Part shown: positions 1 through 8,697 of the stretch, one piece after another
How the letters are laid out: each line of letters starts with the position of its first letter
Numbering within the stretch: the stretch's first letter is position 1
Source: Acinetobacter geminorum
GTDB taxonomy: Bacteria > Pseudomonadota > Gammaproteobacteria > Pseudomonadales > Moraxellaceae
Reading direction: 5' to 3'
Assembly (NCBI RefSeq): GCF_013009345.1
Contig: NZ_JABELE010000004.1
Coordinates: 168,324 to 232,323 of the forward strand
Length of the DNA: 64,000 nucleotides
Notes under the pieces: generated by a model
What the model was told of the DNA's origin: nothing
Databases searched by the model: none
Seen by the model: only the letters and a program-made list of their open reading frames with translations
Made by a program: the position numbers and the translations under genes

Positions 1-1
1 A

Positions 2-115
2 GGTGCAAATGAACAGGCTGATCCGCACATTCAATTTACAACTGAACGTGGTCAAATCCGCCCATTAACTGAAGCTGAACGTTCAGAAGACCGTATTCCA
101 ATGGTTGAAGCATAA
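2..115 (+). CDS. nirB: C-terminal end of a nitrite reductase large subunit (partial)
   Basis: Only the last 37 codons lie in the window; the open frame runs from the window edge to a TAA and ends in IPMVEA. It is followed 12 bases later by the NirD-reductase fusion and then nasA, with a good AAAGGAG ribosome site in the gap, so it is the upstream member of a nitrate/nitrite assimilation operon. NirB is the siroheme/4Fe-4S subunit that reduces nitrite to ammonium with NADH. The name rests on context and on the polar, Arg/Glu-rich tail typical of NirB; the fragment holds no catalytic motif, so any other upstream operon member cannot be excluded. Confidence 0.55.
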   Translation, partial: GANEQADPHIQFTTERGQIRPLTEAERSEDRIPMVEA

Positions 116-127
116 AGGAGAGTTTCT

Positions 128-1750
128 ATGAATATTGTACAAGACAAAAATATGCTTCCTGATGATCAATGGATTGATGTGTGTGCGCTCGATGATTTAA
201 CCCCAAACACTGGCGCGGGTGCGCTCGTGGCTGGACAGGCTGTTGCGATTTTCCGTGTAGGACATGAAAAACGTGTTTACGTGCTGAGCAATAAAGATCC
301 GTTTAGCCAAGCGAATGTGATGAGCCGTGGGATTATCGGAGATTTACAAGGTGAGCGTGTCATTGCATCGCCAATCTATAAACAACATTTTAGTTTGGCA
401 ACGGGTCGTTGTTTAGAAGATAAAGACCAAAAATTGGCGGTCTATCCGAGCAAAATTGTTGATGGTCGTGTTTGGGTCAATGCGGTGCCGCAAAAAACTT
501 ATATTACCAATACAGGTGTATCACAAGACAAACTTAAACTGGTGCTGATCGGGAATGGTTTGGCTGGGATGCGTTGTCTGGAAGATTTACTTGATATGGC
601 GCCAGATCGTTATGAAGTTACGGTGATTGGTGAAGAACCATGGGGTAACTATAACCGTATTATGTTGTCTCCAGTTTTATCGGGTGAAAAAACCATTGAA
701 GATATTATGCTGCACCCACCAAAGTGGTATGACGATAAAGGCATTAAATTTATTGCCGGTGATAAAGCCGTAAAAATTGATCGTCCGCGTAAAGTGGTTT
801 ACACCGAAAAAGGCCAGACAGTTGATTATGACCGTTTGATTCTGGCAACAGGCTCGGCCCCATTTATTCCACCAGTTCAAGGTGTTGACCTAAAAGGTGT
901 TTTAACTTTCCGCGATATTTATGACGTTAACACGATGATTGAATACTGTGGTTCAAAAACTAATGCAGTCGTGATTGGTGGCGGTTTACTCGGTTTAGAA
1001 GCGGCGTACGGTTTAAAACAACGCGGTATGAATGTGACTGTGTTGCATTTGATGGATCGCATCATGGAGCGTCAACTTGATGGGCGTGCAAGTCATTTAC
1101 TTCGTCATAGTATTGAGCAAAAAGGTATTCATATTATTACCGAAGCAAATACAGAAGCGTTAATTGGTGATGAAAACGGTCATGTGAAGCAAATCCGTTT
1201 GAAAGATGGCATAGTGTTAGATACTGACCTTGTGGTGTTCGCTGTGGGTATCCGTCCGAATATTGCTTTGGCACAAAGTGCAGGATTACGTTGCAATCGT
1301 GGTGTATTGGTAAATGACACCATGCAAACATTTGACCCAAGTATTTATGCAGTGGGTGAGTGTATTGAACATCGTGGTCAAACTTTTGGTTTGGTTGAGC
1401 CACTATGGGGCCAAGCTTTTATTTGCGCGACCCATTTGGCAGAACACGGCAGCTTAACTTTTAAAGCTCCGACCGTACCGACTCAGTTAAAGGTGAGTGG
1501 AGTCGATGTATTCTCGGCGGGTAACTTTGAGCCGAAAGATGATTATGAAGACATTATCCTGAACGATGAAAAACGCCAGATTTATAAGCGTATTATCATT
1601 CAAAGCGATCGAGTAATCGGTGCAGTATTGTTTGGTGATACCGAAGATGGCATGTGGTATGCAGAGTTAATTGCAGACCAAACACCTGTTTCTTCATTCA
1701 GAAATAAACTGCTATTTGGTCGAGATTTTGCATTAAAAAATGCAGGCTAA
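128..1750 (+). CDS. NirD-like Rieske-fold domain fused to an FAD/NAD(P)H reductase
   Basis: A two-part protein of 540 residues. Residues about 10-120 match the nitrite reductase small subunit NirD: the Rieske fold is recognisable (NKDPFSQANVMSRGIIGD, SPIYKQHFSLATGRC), but the CxH and CxxH iron-sulfur ligands are replaced, as is usual for NirD. From about residue 137 follows a pyridine nucleotide-disulfide type flavoprotein with an FAD motif (IGNGLAGM), a second NAD(P)H-binding GxGxxG (VIGGGLLGLEAA, about residue 283) and a C-terminal NirB/NasB-like region. The likely role is to pass electrons from NAD(P)H to NasA and/or assist NirB. It sits between the nirB tail and nasA with 18 bases to nasA. 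Separate nirD and reductase genes are the more familiar arrangement; here one protein covers both. Confidence 0.85.
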   Translation: MNIVQDKNMLPDDQWIDVCALDDLTPNTGAGALVAGQAVAIFRVGHEKRVYVLSNKDPFSQANVMSRGIIGDLQGERVIASPIYKQHFSLATGRCLEDKDQKLAVYPSKIVDGRVWVNAVPQKTYITNTGVSQDKLKLVLIGNGLAGMRCLEDLLDMAPDRYEVTVIGEEPWGNYNRIMLSPVLSGEKTIEDIMLHPPKWYDDKGIKFIAGDKAVKIDRPRKVVYTEKGQTVDYDRLILATGSAPFIPPVQGVDLKGVLTFRDIYDVNTMIEYCGSKTNAVVIGGGLLGLEAAYGLKQRGMNVTVLHLMDRIMERQLDGRASHLLRHSIEQKGIHIITEANTEALIGDENGHVKQIRLKDGIVLDTDLVVFAVGIRPNIALAQSAGLRCNRGVLVNDTMQTFDPSIYAVGECIEHRGQTFGLVEPLWGQAFICATHLAEHGSLTFKAPTVPTQLKVSGVDVFSAGNFEPKDDYEDIILNDEKRQIYKRIIIQSDRVIGAVLFGDTEDGMWYAELIADQTPVSSFRNKLLFGRDFALKNAG

Positions 1751-1768
1751 ATAGGGAAAGGAGCAGTT

Positions 1769-4549
1769 ATGAATAGTATTCCAAGCGTTGAAATCGATAG
1801 CTCCGATCATGTTGCAAAAACAATCAAAACAACATGTCCATATTGTGGGGTGGGCTGTGGTGTTAGCGTAAACGTCCAACAAAAACCTCAAGGACCTGTG
1901 GTGCAAGTTGAGGGGGATGCTGAGCATCCTTCCAACTTTGGACGCTTATGTATTAAAGGTAGCCGACTTGCGGATACTTTGGGGTTAGAAACACGTCTAC
2001 TTCAACCGATGTTTGGTCGTAAGCCACATCGGACTGTAACCACATGGGATGCGGCAATTAACAAGATCGCTGATAAATTCCAATCTTGTATCGACCAATA
2101 TGGTCGTGACAGCATTGCATTTTATGTTTCAGGTCAGCTTTTGACTGAAGACTATTATGTGGTGAACAAGTTTGTAAAAGGCTATTTGGGCACTGCAAAT
2201 ATCGACACCAATTCACGACTTTGTATGTCATCTGCGGTGGCAGGTCACAAACGTAGTTTCGGTGAAGATATTGTCCCTGCAAGTTATGAAGATTTTGAAC
2301 ATGCAGATATGGTGGTATTGGTCGGTTCTAATACCGCATGGTGCCATCCTGTGCTATATCAGCGGATTATGCAGGCTAAAAGCCAAAATCCAGATATGTT
2401 TGTGGTGGTAATTGACCCACGTTTTACTAGTACCTGTGAACAAGCGGATTTACATTTACCGATTTTACCGGGCCAAGATGTCGCATTGTTTAATGGCTTA
2501 TTTCAATACTTATATCAAAATGGTCATGCCGATCAGGCTTTTGTTGATGCTTATACCGAAGGTTTGCAAGGAGTTTTGGCAAGCAGTCAGCCAGAAGCCG
2601 ATATTGAATATGTAGCAAAGCGTACGGGAATTGCACTCGATAAGCTGCAACAGTTCTTTGAGAAATTTGCTCAAACTGAAAAAGTGGTAACACTATTTTC
2701 AATGGGTGTGAATCAATCAAGTCAGGGCGTAAATAAAGCCAACAGTATTATTAATTGCCATTTACTAACAGGCAAAATTGGAAAGCTTGGTGCTGCACCA
2801 TTTTCAATGACAGGCCAACCCAATGCGATGGGCGGCCGTGAAGTGGGTGGCTTGGCAAATATGCTAGCAGCTCACATGGACTTAGATAACCCACTGCATC
2901 AAAAAGTCGTGCAAACCTTTTGGGATAGCCCATTTATTGCTAATCAAGCAGGTTTAAAAGCAGTTGATTTGTTCCGTGCTGTTGAATCAGGAAAAATTAA
3001 AGCCATCTGGATTATGGCAACTAATCCAGTTGTGAGTTTGCCAGATGCAGACCAAGTCAAACGTGCATTAGAAAAATGCGAGCTGGTCGTGGTGTCAGAT
3101 ATTTGTGCAGATACAGATACGACAGCATATGCTGATATTTTACTTCCTGCTTTAGGTTGGGGAGAAAAAGACGGTACTGTAACTAACTCCGAACGCCGTA
3201 TCTCTCGTCAGCGTGCTTTCCTACCTGCTCCAGGTGAAGCAAAAGCAGACTGGTGGTTAGTGAGCCAAGTTGCGAAAAAATTAGGCTTTAATGGTTTTGA
3301 CTTTGCTGGGCCTAGTGACATCTTTAATGAGCATGCCGCACTATCTGCACAAGATAATGTAGATATAGATGCGCGTGAAGAAAGTAGTATTTTTCGTTAT
3401 TTCAACCTTAAAGGTTTGATGAACTTAAATACTGCTGAGTACGATGCTTTGCAACCTATACAATGGCCAGTGTGGGATAAAACCCAAGATGCTAAAGCCG
3501 TTCAGCAACTGTTTGGCAAGGGCCAATTTAGCTATAAAAATGCGAAGGCAAAACTGATTCCAACGGTCGCAATTGATCCGATTCATGCAGTTTCAGAAGA
3601 CTATCCACTCATTTTGAACACTGGCCGTATTCGTGATCAGTGGCATACTATGACCCGTACTGGCTTGTCAGCAAACTTAACCAGTCACCGTGCAGAACCA
3701 TTCTGTGAGATTCATCCGAGCGATGCGTTAAAGTTTGGTGTGCGTGATCAAGGTTTGGTTGAAGTTCGTTCAAAGTGGGGCAGTTGTGTATTACGTGTGA
3801 CATTCTCATCGGGTGTACGTCGTGGGCAAATTTTTGCACCGATTCACTGGACTGAACAAGTTGCCTCCGACGCTCGTATTGGTAAAGTGGTTAACCCAGA
3901 AGTTGATGCAATTTCAGGCGAGCCTGAGTTTAAACATACGCCTGTCACCATTCAGCCGTTCTATACCACTTGGCAAGGTGTGCTCTATGTTCGGGAAGGA
4001 TATGATTCGCATATCCAACAATCGCTACATCACTGTGCATGGTGGACTAAGGTCAAAATGGTTAAAACCAACCGTTATGAACTTGCAGACCGCCAAACTT
4101 TTCATGATACTCAAAAGAACCTGAAAAATTTCTTACCATTTGCCGATGAAACTTTTGAATGGTTAAGTATTGAAGATATCTCTTCACAACTGAGCCATAG
4201 TGTTATTTTGAAAGATGGCATTGTAATTGCAAGCTTATATATTGCACCGCCAGATTTATTGCCAGATCGTGATTGGGTTGCGAGTCTGTTTAAACGAGAA
4301 CGTTTGAGCGCCTTGCACCGAAAAGCTTTACTTGCGGGTATGCCAATGTCGGCTACTAATAATGATGGGCCTTTGGTGTGTAGTTGTTTTAAAGTAGGTA
4401 AGAATAAAATTATCGACGTGATAAAAACACAAAACATTACCCATGAAAAACAGGTTACTGCATGTTTAAAAGCAGGTGGGAACTGTGGTTCATGTTTACC
4501 TGAGATTCGTGGCTTGATTAAAGTTTGCCAACAAGAGGTGGAAGTGTGA
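1769..4549 (+). CDS. nasA: Assimilatory nitrate reductase catalytic subunit
   Basis: Cytoplasmic molybdopterin enzyme of the DMSO reductase family, 926 residues, reducing nitrate to nitrite. The N-terminal 4Fe-4S cluster ligands are C23, C26, C30 and C61 (CPYCGVGC, GRLCIKGS). The molybdenum-ligand Cys is C152 in SRLCMSSAVAG, and the nitrate-reductase signature TGQPNAMGGREVGG is present. The C-terminus carries a BFD-type 2Fe-2S domain (C871, C873, then CLKAGGNCGSC), the usual electron entry point when the partner is a flavoprotein such as the preceding fusion protein. A GGAG ribosome site precedes the ATG. Its last codon and stop overlap the GTG start of mobA, which ties enzyme and cofactor synthesis together. 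Confidence 0.97.
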   Translation: MNSIPSVEIDSSDHVAKTIKTTCPYCGVGCGVSVNVQQKPQGPVVQVEGDAEHPSNFGRLCIKGSRLADTLGLETRLLQPMFGRKPHRTVTTWDAAINKIADKFQSCIDQYGRDSIAFYVSGQLLTEDYYVVNKFVKGYLGTANIDTNSRLCMSSAVAGHKRSFGEDIVPASYEDFEHADMVVLVGSNTAWCHPVLYQRIMQAKSQNPDMFVVVIDPRFTSTCEQADLHLPILPGQDVALFNGLFQYLYQNGHADQAFVDAYTEGLQGVLASSQPEADIEYVAKRTGIALDKLQQFFEKFAQTEKVVTLFSMGVNQSSQGVNKANSIINCHLLTGKIGKLGAAPFSMTGQPNAMGGREVGGLANMLAAHMDLDNPLHQKVVQTFWDSPFIANQAGLKAVDLFRAVESGKIKAIWIMATNPVVSLPDADQVKRALEKCELVVVSDICADTDTTAYADILLPALGWGEKDGTVTNSERRISRQRAFLPAPGEAKADWWLVSQVAKKLGFNGFDFAGPSDIFNEHAALSAQDNVDIDAREESSIFRYFNLKGLMNLNTAEYDALQPIQWPVWDKTQDAKAVQQLFGKGQFSYKNAKAKLIPTVAIDPIHAVSEDYPLILNTGRIRDQWHTMTRTGLSANLTSHRAEPFCEIHPSDALKFGVRDQGLVEVRSKWGSCVLRVTFSSGVRRGQIFAPIHWTEQVASDARIGKVVNPEVDAISGEPEFKHTPVTIQPFYTTWQGVLYVREGYDSHIQQSLHHCAWWTKVKMVKTNRYELADRQTFHDTQKNLKNFLPFADETFEWLSIEDISSQLSHSVILKDGIVIASLYIAPPDLLPDRDWVASLFKRERLSALHRKALLAGMPMSATNNDGPLVCSCFKVGKNKIIDVIKTQNITHEKQVTACLKAGGNCGSCLPEIRGLIKVCQQEVEV

Positions 4550-5175
4550 ATAAGGGATATCCCGTAACTGATCTGGTCATTTTGGCGGGTGGACAAGCCC
4601 GCCGTATGAATGGTTTAAATAAGCTGTTACAGCAATTTGATGGCGATACGCAACTACTCAAAATTCATCAAAAACTAAAGTCATCTGTATCTGAAATTTG
4701 GGTAAATAGTCATCGTGATTATTCGATTTATCAAAGTATTGTGCCTGATATTAAGTGTTTTCAAGATGATGCTTCCGGTTTTTTCGGTCCACTTATGGGC
4801 ATGAAAAGCGCATGGTCACATGTAAAAGCAGATTATGTTTTGTTTATTCCTTGTGATGTGACGTATATACCTACGCAAGTCGTTGCGAAATTACACAGCG
4901 CACTACGCAAAAATAAACAAGCTCAGGCAGCCTATGTTTCAATTAATGGAGATGCTTTATATCCATTTTGCTTATTAAAGCGTGAAAGCCTGATTACGAT
5001 ACGAGAGCAAATTGACAAACAACGATTAAGTTTGAAAGAGTGCTTTAAACTTTTACATGCACAAGTCGCCGTATTTCAAAAACAAAACTTATTTTTTCAT
5101 AGCATTAACTCTTTGGATGAGCTCCAACAATATAAACAAATCAATGCTTTTAAAGAGATATTTACAGCAAGTTAG
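4546..5175 (+). CDS. mobA: Molybdenum cofactor guanylyltransferase
   Basis: Attaches GMP to molybdopterin to form the guanine dinucleotide cofactor required by NasA-type enzymes. The nucleotide-binding motif LAGGQARRMNGLNK lies near the N-terminus and the metal-binding Asp is in FIPCDVTYIP. I take the GTG at 4546 as start: it overlaps the nasA stop as GTGA, has an AGAGGTGGA ribosome site a few bases upstream and puts the LAGG motif near residue 12, as in the family, giving 209 residues. A longer version beginning at a TTG at 4525 is open but less likely. It ends the nitrate operon; no strong terminator follows before the AT-rich insert. Confidence 0.9.
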   Translation: MNKGYPVTDLVILAGGQARRMNGLNKLLQQFDGDTQLLKIHQKLKSSVSEIWVNSHRDYSIYQSIVPDIKCFQDDASGFFGPLMGMKSAWSHVKADYVLFIPCDVTYIPTQVVAKLHSALRKNKQAQAAYVSINGDALYPFCLLKRESLITIREQIDKQRLSLKECFKLLHAQVAVFQKQNLFFHSINSLDELQQYKQINAFKEIFTAS

Positions 5176-5294
5176 ACATTATATTCTATCAATTTACAAA
5201 GTAAGGTGCATTTTATTTAATCAGATTAATCATTATTTATAAGTATATTTATTTCTGTTAATTTACATTTTTTACATTACGGGAAAATATTGTA

Positions 5295-6071
5295 GTGGAT
5301 ACCAATAAAATTGAAGAAACTAAAGAAAAGTCAAAATTCCCATATATGCTTATATTCACGATAGTGTACTTAGCAATGGTTATTTTATATTGCCTTTTAG
5401 ATGTGAAGGGGATGAGAACTTTAAGACCAAATGAGTGGGGAGATTTTTTAGCTGGCTTCTTTGCACCTTTAGTATTTATGTGGCTAATTTATGGTTATCA
5501 CCAACAAGGCAAAGAATTAAGTCTACAAATAGAAGAATTATCTAATAGTGTGGCGCAACAGAAAAGCTTAGCAATTACGGCTCAACAAGAATTAGATTTA
5601 TTAATAGATAGAGAAAAGAGGCAAACAGAATTAGAAATCATTAATGCTCAGCCCTATTTCCATGTAAAAGATTTTGAAATTAAACAATTACAGACTCATG
5701 GTGCTCTATGTTTTATTTTCTCATTTAATTTAAAAAATAGTCGAAATCTATGCAGAAGTCTTTTTACAATGTATTCAAAAGATTATGTAAATAATCAACT
5801 CGTATGGGAAGGGGCTGATTTTTTACCAACTGATTTAGAAAAAGGAATAAATATTAATTTTAACATTCATTCCCGCTATGTCATTGATGAAAGGGAAGAT
5901 ATATCAGTTCTTTACTTAAAATTTTTTTATACTGATGCAATTGATGTAATAAGAATTCAAATTTTAAAAATCACTATAGATCATAATCAAATACTACCTC
6001 AATTAAATGTTCCTTATGCAATTTCATGGTTGCATAATAAAAACTTTACAGATGATCCTAATTATTATTAA
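5295..6071 (+). CDS. Two-TM coiled-coil membrane protein of unknown function, paralogue 1
   Basis: No function is recognised. The 258-residue protein has two membrane segments (about 17-37 and 50-72), with the conserved loop RPNEWGDFLAGFFAPL spanning the second; then GYHQQGKEL leads into a coiled coil (about 73-125), and a C-terminal soluble domain begins with NAQPYFHV and is beta-rich by eye. Two further copies follow at 6118 and 7909. The start is a GTG with an ACGGGA sequence about 10 bases upstream; the first internal ATG would cut into TM1. The base composition is clearly richer in A/T than mobA or the moa genes, suggesting transfer. It is the most divergent of the three and the only one without the antisense tail relic behind it. 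Confidence 0.75.
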   Translation: MDTNKIEETKEKSKFPYMLIFTIVYLAMVILYCLLDVKGMRTLRPNEWGDFLAGFFAPLVFMWLIYGYHQQGKELSLQIEELSNSVAQQKSLAITAQQELDLLIDREKRQTELEIINAQPYFHVKDFEIKQLQTHGALCFIFSFNLKNSRNLCRSLFTMYSKDYVNNQLVWEGADFLPTDLEKGININFNIHSRYVIDEREDISVLYLKFFYTDAIDVIRIQILKITIDHNQILPQLNVPYAISWLHNKNFTDDPNYY

Positions 6072-6117
6072 TTACATAAGTGATCTATTTTTAATCAATT
6101 AACGAGTAATGAATTCC

Positions 6118-6903
6118 ATGGAAAACCCAGTACCACCTAAACAGCCATTCTATAAAACTTGGGTATTTTACAAAAAATGGACTTTTTGGGTAGTTGTTAT
6201 TTATCTAAGTTTGGTTGTTATACATACCGTATGTTTAATATTCAGTAAAGGAGAAAATCGTCTTCTTAATTCGAATGAACTAGGGGATTTTTTAGCTGGT
6301 GTATTTGCTCCATTAGCTTTCCTTTTCCTTTATTTAGGATATTTACAACAAGGTAAAGAACTAAAAATTAGTAATGAAGCTTTTAATAAGCAATGTGAAG
6401 AACTTAAAAATAGTGTGGAACAGCAATCTAAATTAGTAAGTTTTCAACAGCAAGAAATTCAAGCTAAATATTTTGCAGCAAAACCTTTTCTAGAAATTAA
6501 TCACGTTCGATATAGCTTTGAGGTAGAAGGAGGTAATACTATTCTGATTGATGGTGTTCCAGAATTTCAAGAACCAGAAGAAGTACTTAGATTAATATTT
6601 GAAATTAAGAATTTGGGTGAAGTTGCAAAACATATAACTGTTACTGACAGTAATAAAATGATTCAGTTAGATTCTACTTATGAAATTAAGAAAGATGGTA
6701 CTGTAACTATTGTTTGTTACGTAGATGTTGATTATGTTGAGGAATTAATTGAACAACGTGCAGTTGAGTTTTATCTCGTTGTTAAATATTCCGATATATA
6801 CGGAAGTAAATATAGAGACCTTTTAGTTGTCAAATTTTTTGAATATGATGGGCATGAAGATGCCCAAGTAAACGTCAGAATAGTGAAAAGAGATTATAAA
6901 TAG
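6118..6903 (+). CDS. Two-TM coiled-coil membrane protein of unknown function, paralogue 2
   Basis: Same architecture as its neighbours: a Pro-rich N-terminus (MENPVPPKQPFYK), TM1 about 20-42, the conserved NELGDFLAGVFAPLAFLFLY over TM2, then GYLQQGKEL and a coiled coil with NSVEQQ, then a soluble domain starting AAKPFLEI. The first 110 residues closely match paralogue 3, while the C-terminal halves differ, so a constant membrane module carries variable outer domains. I chose the second ATG (6118) because paralogue 3 starts MQNPTPQKTPFSK at the equivalent point and the two leaders (ATTCCATG) match; an ATG at 6109 adds three residues. 261 residues. Function unknown; membrane-anchored sensor or effector roles are only guesses. 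Confidence 0.78.
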   Translation: MENPVPPKQPFYKTWVFYKKWTFWVVVIYLSLVVIHTVCLIFSKGENRLLNSNELGDFLAGVFAPLAFLFLYLGYLQQGKELKISNEAFNKQCEELKNSVEQQSKLVSFQQQEIQAKYFAAKPFLEINHVRYSFEVEGGNTILIDGVPEFQEPEEVLRLIFEIKNLGEVAKHITVTDSNKMIQLDSTYEIKKDGTVTIVCYVDVDYVEELIEQRAVEFYLVVKYSDIYGSKYRDLLVVKFFEYDGHEDAQVNVRIVKRDYK

Positions 6904-7279
6904 TTTCTTCTCAAAAAATTAATCAAATACCCCCTTTTTCTTGATACCACTCATAATCATCAAAATTTAACTCTATCTCATCCTTAGATGTGATAGGGGT
7001 ATCCCAATTTTATAAGCTCCTTTTTCAATTAGTTATGACACGAGGTATTGCTTATAACTAATCCAATTAATATTGGCTTGGTTTTCATTCTTTCGTCTAC
7101 TGCAAAATTTTTTTATTTCTGATAGCCTGCATAACAGTGGGTACAGTAACAAGAATTAGCCCAGGTAATCCATTATCCAAGAGGGTAATTATTGTTCAAA
7201 CAAGAGTTGCTATATCTCATTTTTGAATTATTAAATTTTTATTACTAAAGCTGAAAAATTCCAGCTATTTAGGAGAAAT
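6904..7279. other. AT-rich spacer with antisense coding relic 1
   Basis: This gene-free gap begins with the short minus-strand relic described separately (6923-7009) and continues with AT-rich sequence in which I find no open frame with a credible ribosome site. The last 10 bases hold the AGGAG ribosome site of the following gene. No tRNA-like or integrase-like sequence is visible. Confidence 0.5.
6923..7009 (-). pseudogene. Relic 1: degenerate C-terminal coding end
   Basis: Read on the minus strand, 28 codons end in a TGA and contain TPITSKDEIELNFDDYEW. The same pattern, TPI-S-D-IE---D-Y--W followed by a stop within about ten codons, recurs in relics 2 and 3 in the same orientation behind other genes of the insert. 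An in-frame stop at 7010-7012 closes it upstream and there is no start codon, so it is a leftover 3' end rather than a gene. Its last residues (YQEKGGI) differ from the other copies. Confidence 0.6.
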
Positions 7280-7666
7280 ATGATGGGGTGGGAAATTCCA
7301 ATTTTTCGTATCAGTGTAAATGGAAATCCAAGAGTTCTTGCATATTTGAGGCCTATTGCTTCTGAAGGATTTGTTGATGAATTGGTTTATATATATGAGC
7401 TTGTAAATAGTTCATTGATTGAATATTTTAAAGCTGAAAAATTAGAATATAAGCCTGAAGAATTAAGGTTGTGTTTTTTGAGTCAACAAGTTGATAGTTA
7501 TAAACTTTGGCAGCCTCCAAAGCTAGGTTCTCAAGAAAATATTCATTTTATTTATAGTTTCGGGATTCATAACCTTCCTAGAGTGACTGCAATTGAAGTT
7601 CCGCATATCCCTGAAAATTTTCCACATATTTTCTGGGAGAAATCTGAAGAAACTACCAACATATAA
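7280..7666 (+). CDS. Hypothetical protein in the membrane-protein array
   Basis: Not recognised. 128 residues, soluble by eye, with no signal peptide or membrane segment; Trp/Tyr/Phe-rich and mildly acidic, containing LAYLRPIASEGF and SFGIHNLPRVTAIEVPHIP. A clear AGGAG ribosome site sits 5 bases before the ATG ATG pair. It is AT-rich like its neighbours and lies between paralogues 2 and 3. Its 3' end overlaps antisense relic 2, as paralogue 3 does with relic 3, so it occupies the same slot in a repeated unit even though it is unrelated to the membrane proteins. An immunity or cargo role would fit such a slot but is not shown. Confidence 0.65.
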   Translation: MMGWEIPIFRISVNGNPRVLAYLRPIASEGFVDELVYIYELVNSSLIEYFKAEKLEYKPEELRLCFLSQQVDSYKLWQPPKLGSQENIHFIYSFGIHNLPRVTAIEVPHIPENFPHIFWEKSEETTNI

Positions 7667-7745
7667 CAAGACTAAACCAATCATCATAGCCATCTAAATT
7701 TCGCTCTATCTTATCTGTTGATGGGATCGGAGTGAAACTAGTCAT
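7653..7745 (-). pseudogene. Relic 2: degenerate C-terminal coding end
   Basis: Minus-strand frame of 30 codons (MTSFTPIPSTDKIERNLDGY then DDWFSLVICW) ending in TAG inside the 3' end of the 128-residue gene. FTPIPS-D-IE and YDDWFS match relic 3 almost residue for residue. A Met happens to open the frame but there is no ribosome site and the upstream frame has a stop, so I read it as a remnant. Confidence 0.6.
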
Positions 7746-7908
7746 ACGGGCTAACTGCATTCAATTTTGTGAGCCTGCAATAACTTTATATAATAACGAG
7801 GCTAATCTTATGGTAATCGGATACCAAAGGGGAGTGTTCCAACAGTTTCATTACCTCATTTTAAATTAGTGGATTTTTTAAACTTAATGATAAGGCAGAA
7901 ATGATTCC

Positions 7909-8697
7909 ATGCAGAATCCAACACCACAAAAAACACCGTTCTCTAAATCATGGATATTTGGGGCATTAATTTATGGTTTACTTATTTTAGGCTATAACTT
8001 AGCTTTTATTTTTATTGATCCAGAAAAGAAAGTTCTTCTTACATCAAATGAATTGGGGGATTTTCTAGCTGGTGTTTTTGCACCCTTAGCATTCTTATTT
8101 TTGTATTTAGGATATAAGCAACAAGGTCGAGAGTTACAACAAAATACACATGCTTTAAACCTTCAGGCTCAAGAATTACAAAATAGTGTTGAACAACAAA
8201 GATTGTTAGCTGAGGCAACAATTGATGACTTAAATATAACGAAGGAACAAATCCAAACTCAAAGAAGAAAAGAACTTATCGAAGCTCAACCATTTTGGCA
8301 TTTTTCAGTTCCAAGAGTTTTTAAAGAAAGACCAGATAATGTGTTCGGTACGAAGATAGCTGATTCAAGTTTTAAAAATATTATTATTTCTGCTAGCTTA
8401 GATAATAGTAGAGCTATTGCTAGAGAGGTTTCAGTTTCTGTTTTAAAATCTGATGAGGTTGTCCAGCAATTTAAATATCAAACATTTGAAAAATTATCTA
8501 AACCACAGAACGTTAGTATCCGCTTACCTTACCCTGATTGTTTTGATGTTAATAATGAGCTGAAATTAAAATACGCTATTATTTATCTTGATGCTTTAGA
8601 CAACCCCCAATATCAAAATTTTGAAGTTATAGCTCGAAAAAAGACAGAAACAGAAACTCAATATTCTAGAGTTGATCGAACTGAGCGCTCATATTAA
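7909..8697 (+). CDS. Two-TM coiled-coil membrane protein of unknown function, paralogue 3
   Basis: 262 residues. N-terminus MQNPTPQKTPFSK, TM1 about 14-36, NELGDFLAGVFAPLAFLFLY with TM2, GYKQQGREL, then a long coiled coil (about 70-118, including NSVEQQ), and a C-terminal domain starting EAQPFWHFSV. TM loop, coiled coil and N-terminus are nearly those of paralogue 2, arguing for duplication or cassette exchange; the distal domains have diverged. The ATG follows a leader (ATTCCATG) like that of paralogue 2; no strong Shine-Dalgarno sequence is visible. Its stop codon overlaps the stop of antisense relic 3. Function unknown; the family resembles membrane proteins often seen in phage-derived or defence-rich islands, which is recollection rather than proof. 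Confidence 0.78.
   Translation: MQNPTPQKTPFSKSWIFGALIYGLLILGYNLAFIFIDPEKKVLLTSNELGDFLAGVFAPLAFLFLYLGYKQQGRELQQNTHALNLQAQELQNSVEQQRLLAEATIDDLNITKEQIQTQRRKELIEAQPFWHFSVPRVFKERPDNVFGTKIADSSFKNIIISASLDNSRAIAREVSVSVLKSDEVVQQFKYQTFEKLSKPQNVSIRLPYPDCFDVNNELKLKYAIIYLDALDNPQYQNFEVIARKKTETETQYSRVDRTERSY

Noticed and set aside
4111..4596. Long minus-strand frame under nasA/mobA
   Set aside because: Shadow of strongly coding plus-strand genes; no ribosome site and no family resemblance.
5295..8697. Retron or CBASS system for the membrane array
   Set aside because: No reverse transcriptase, nucleotidyltransferase or other recognisable signalling enzyme is present beside it.
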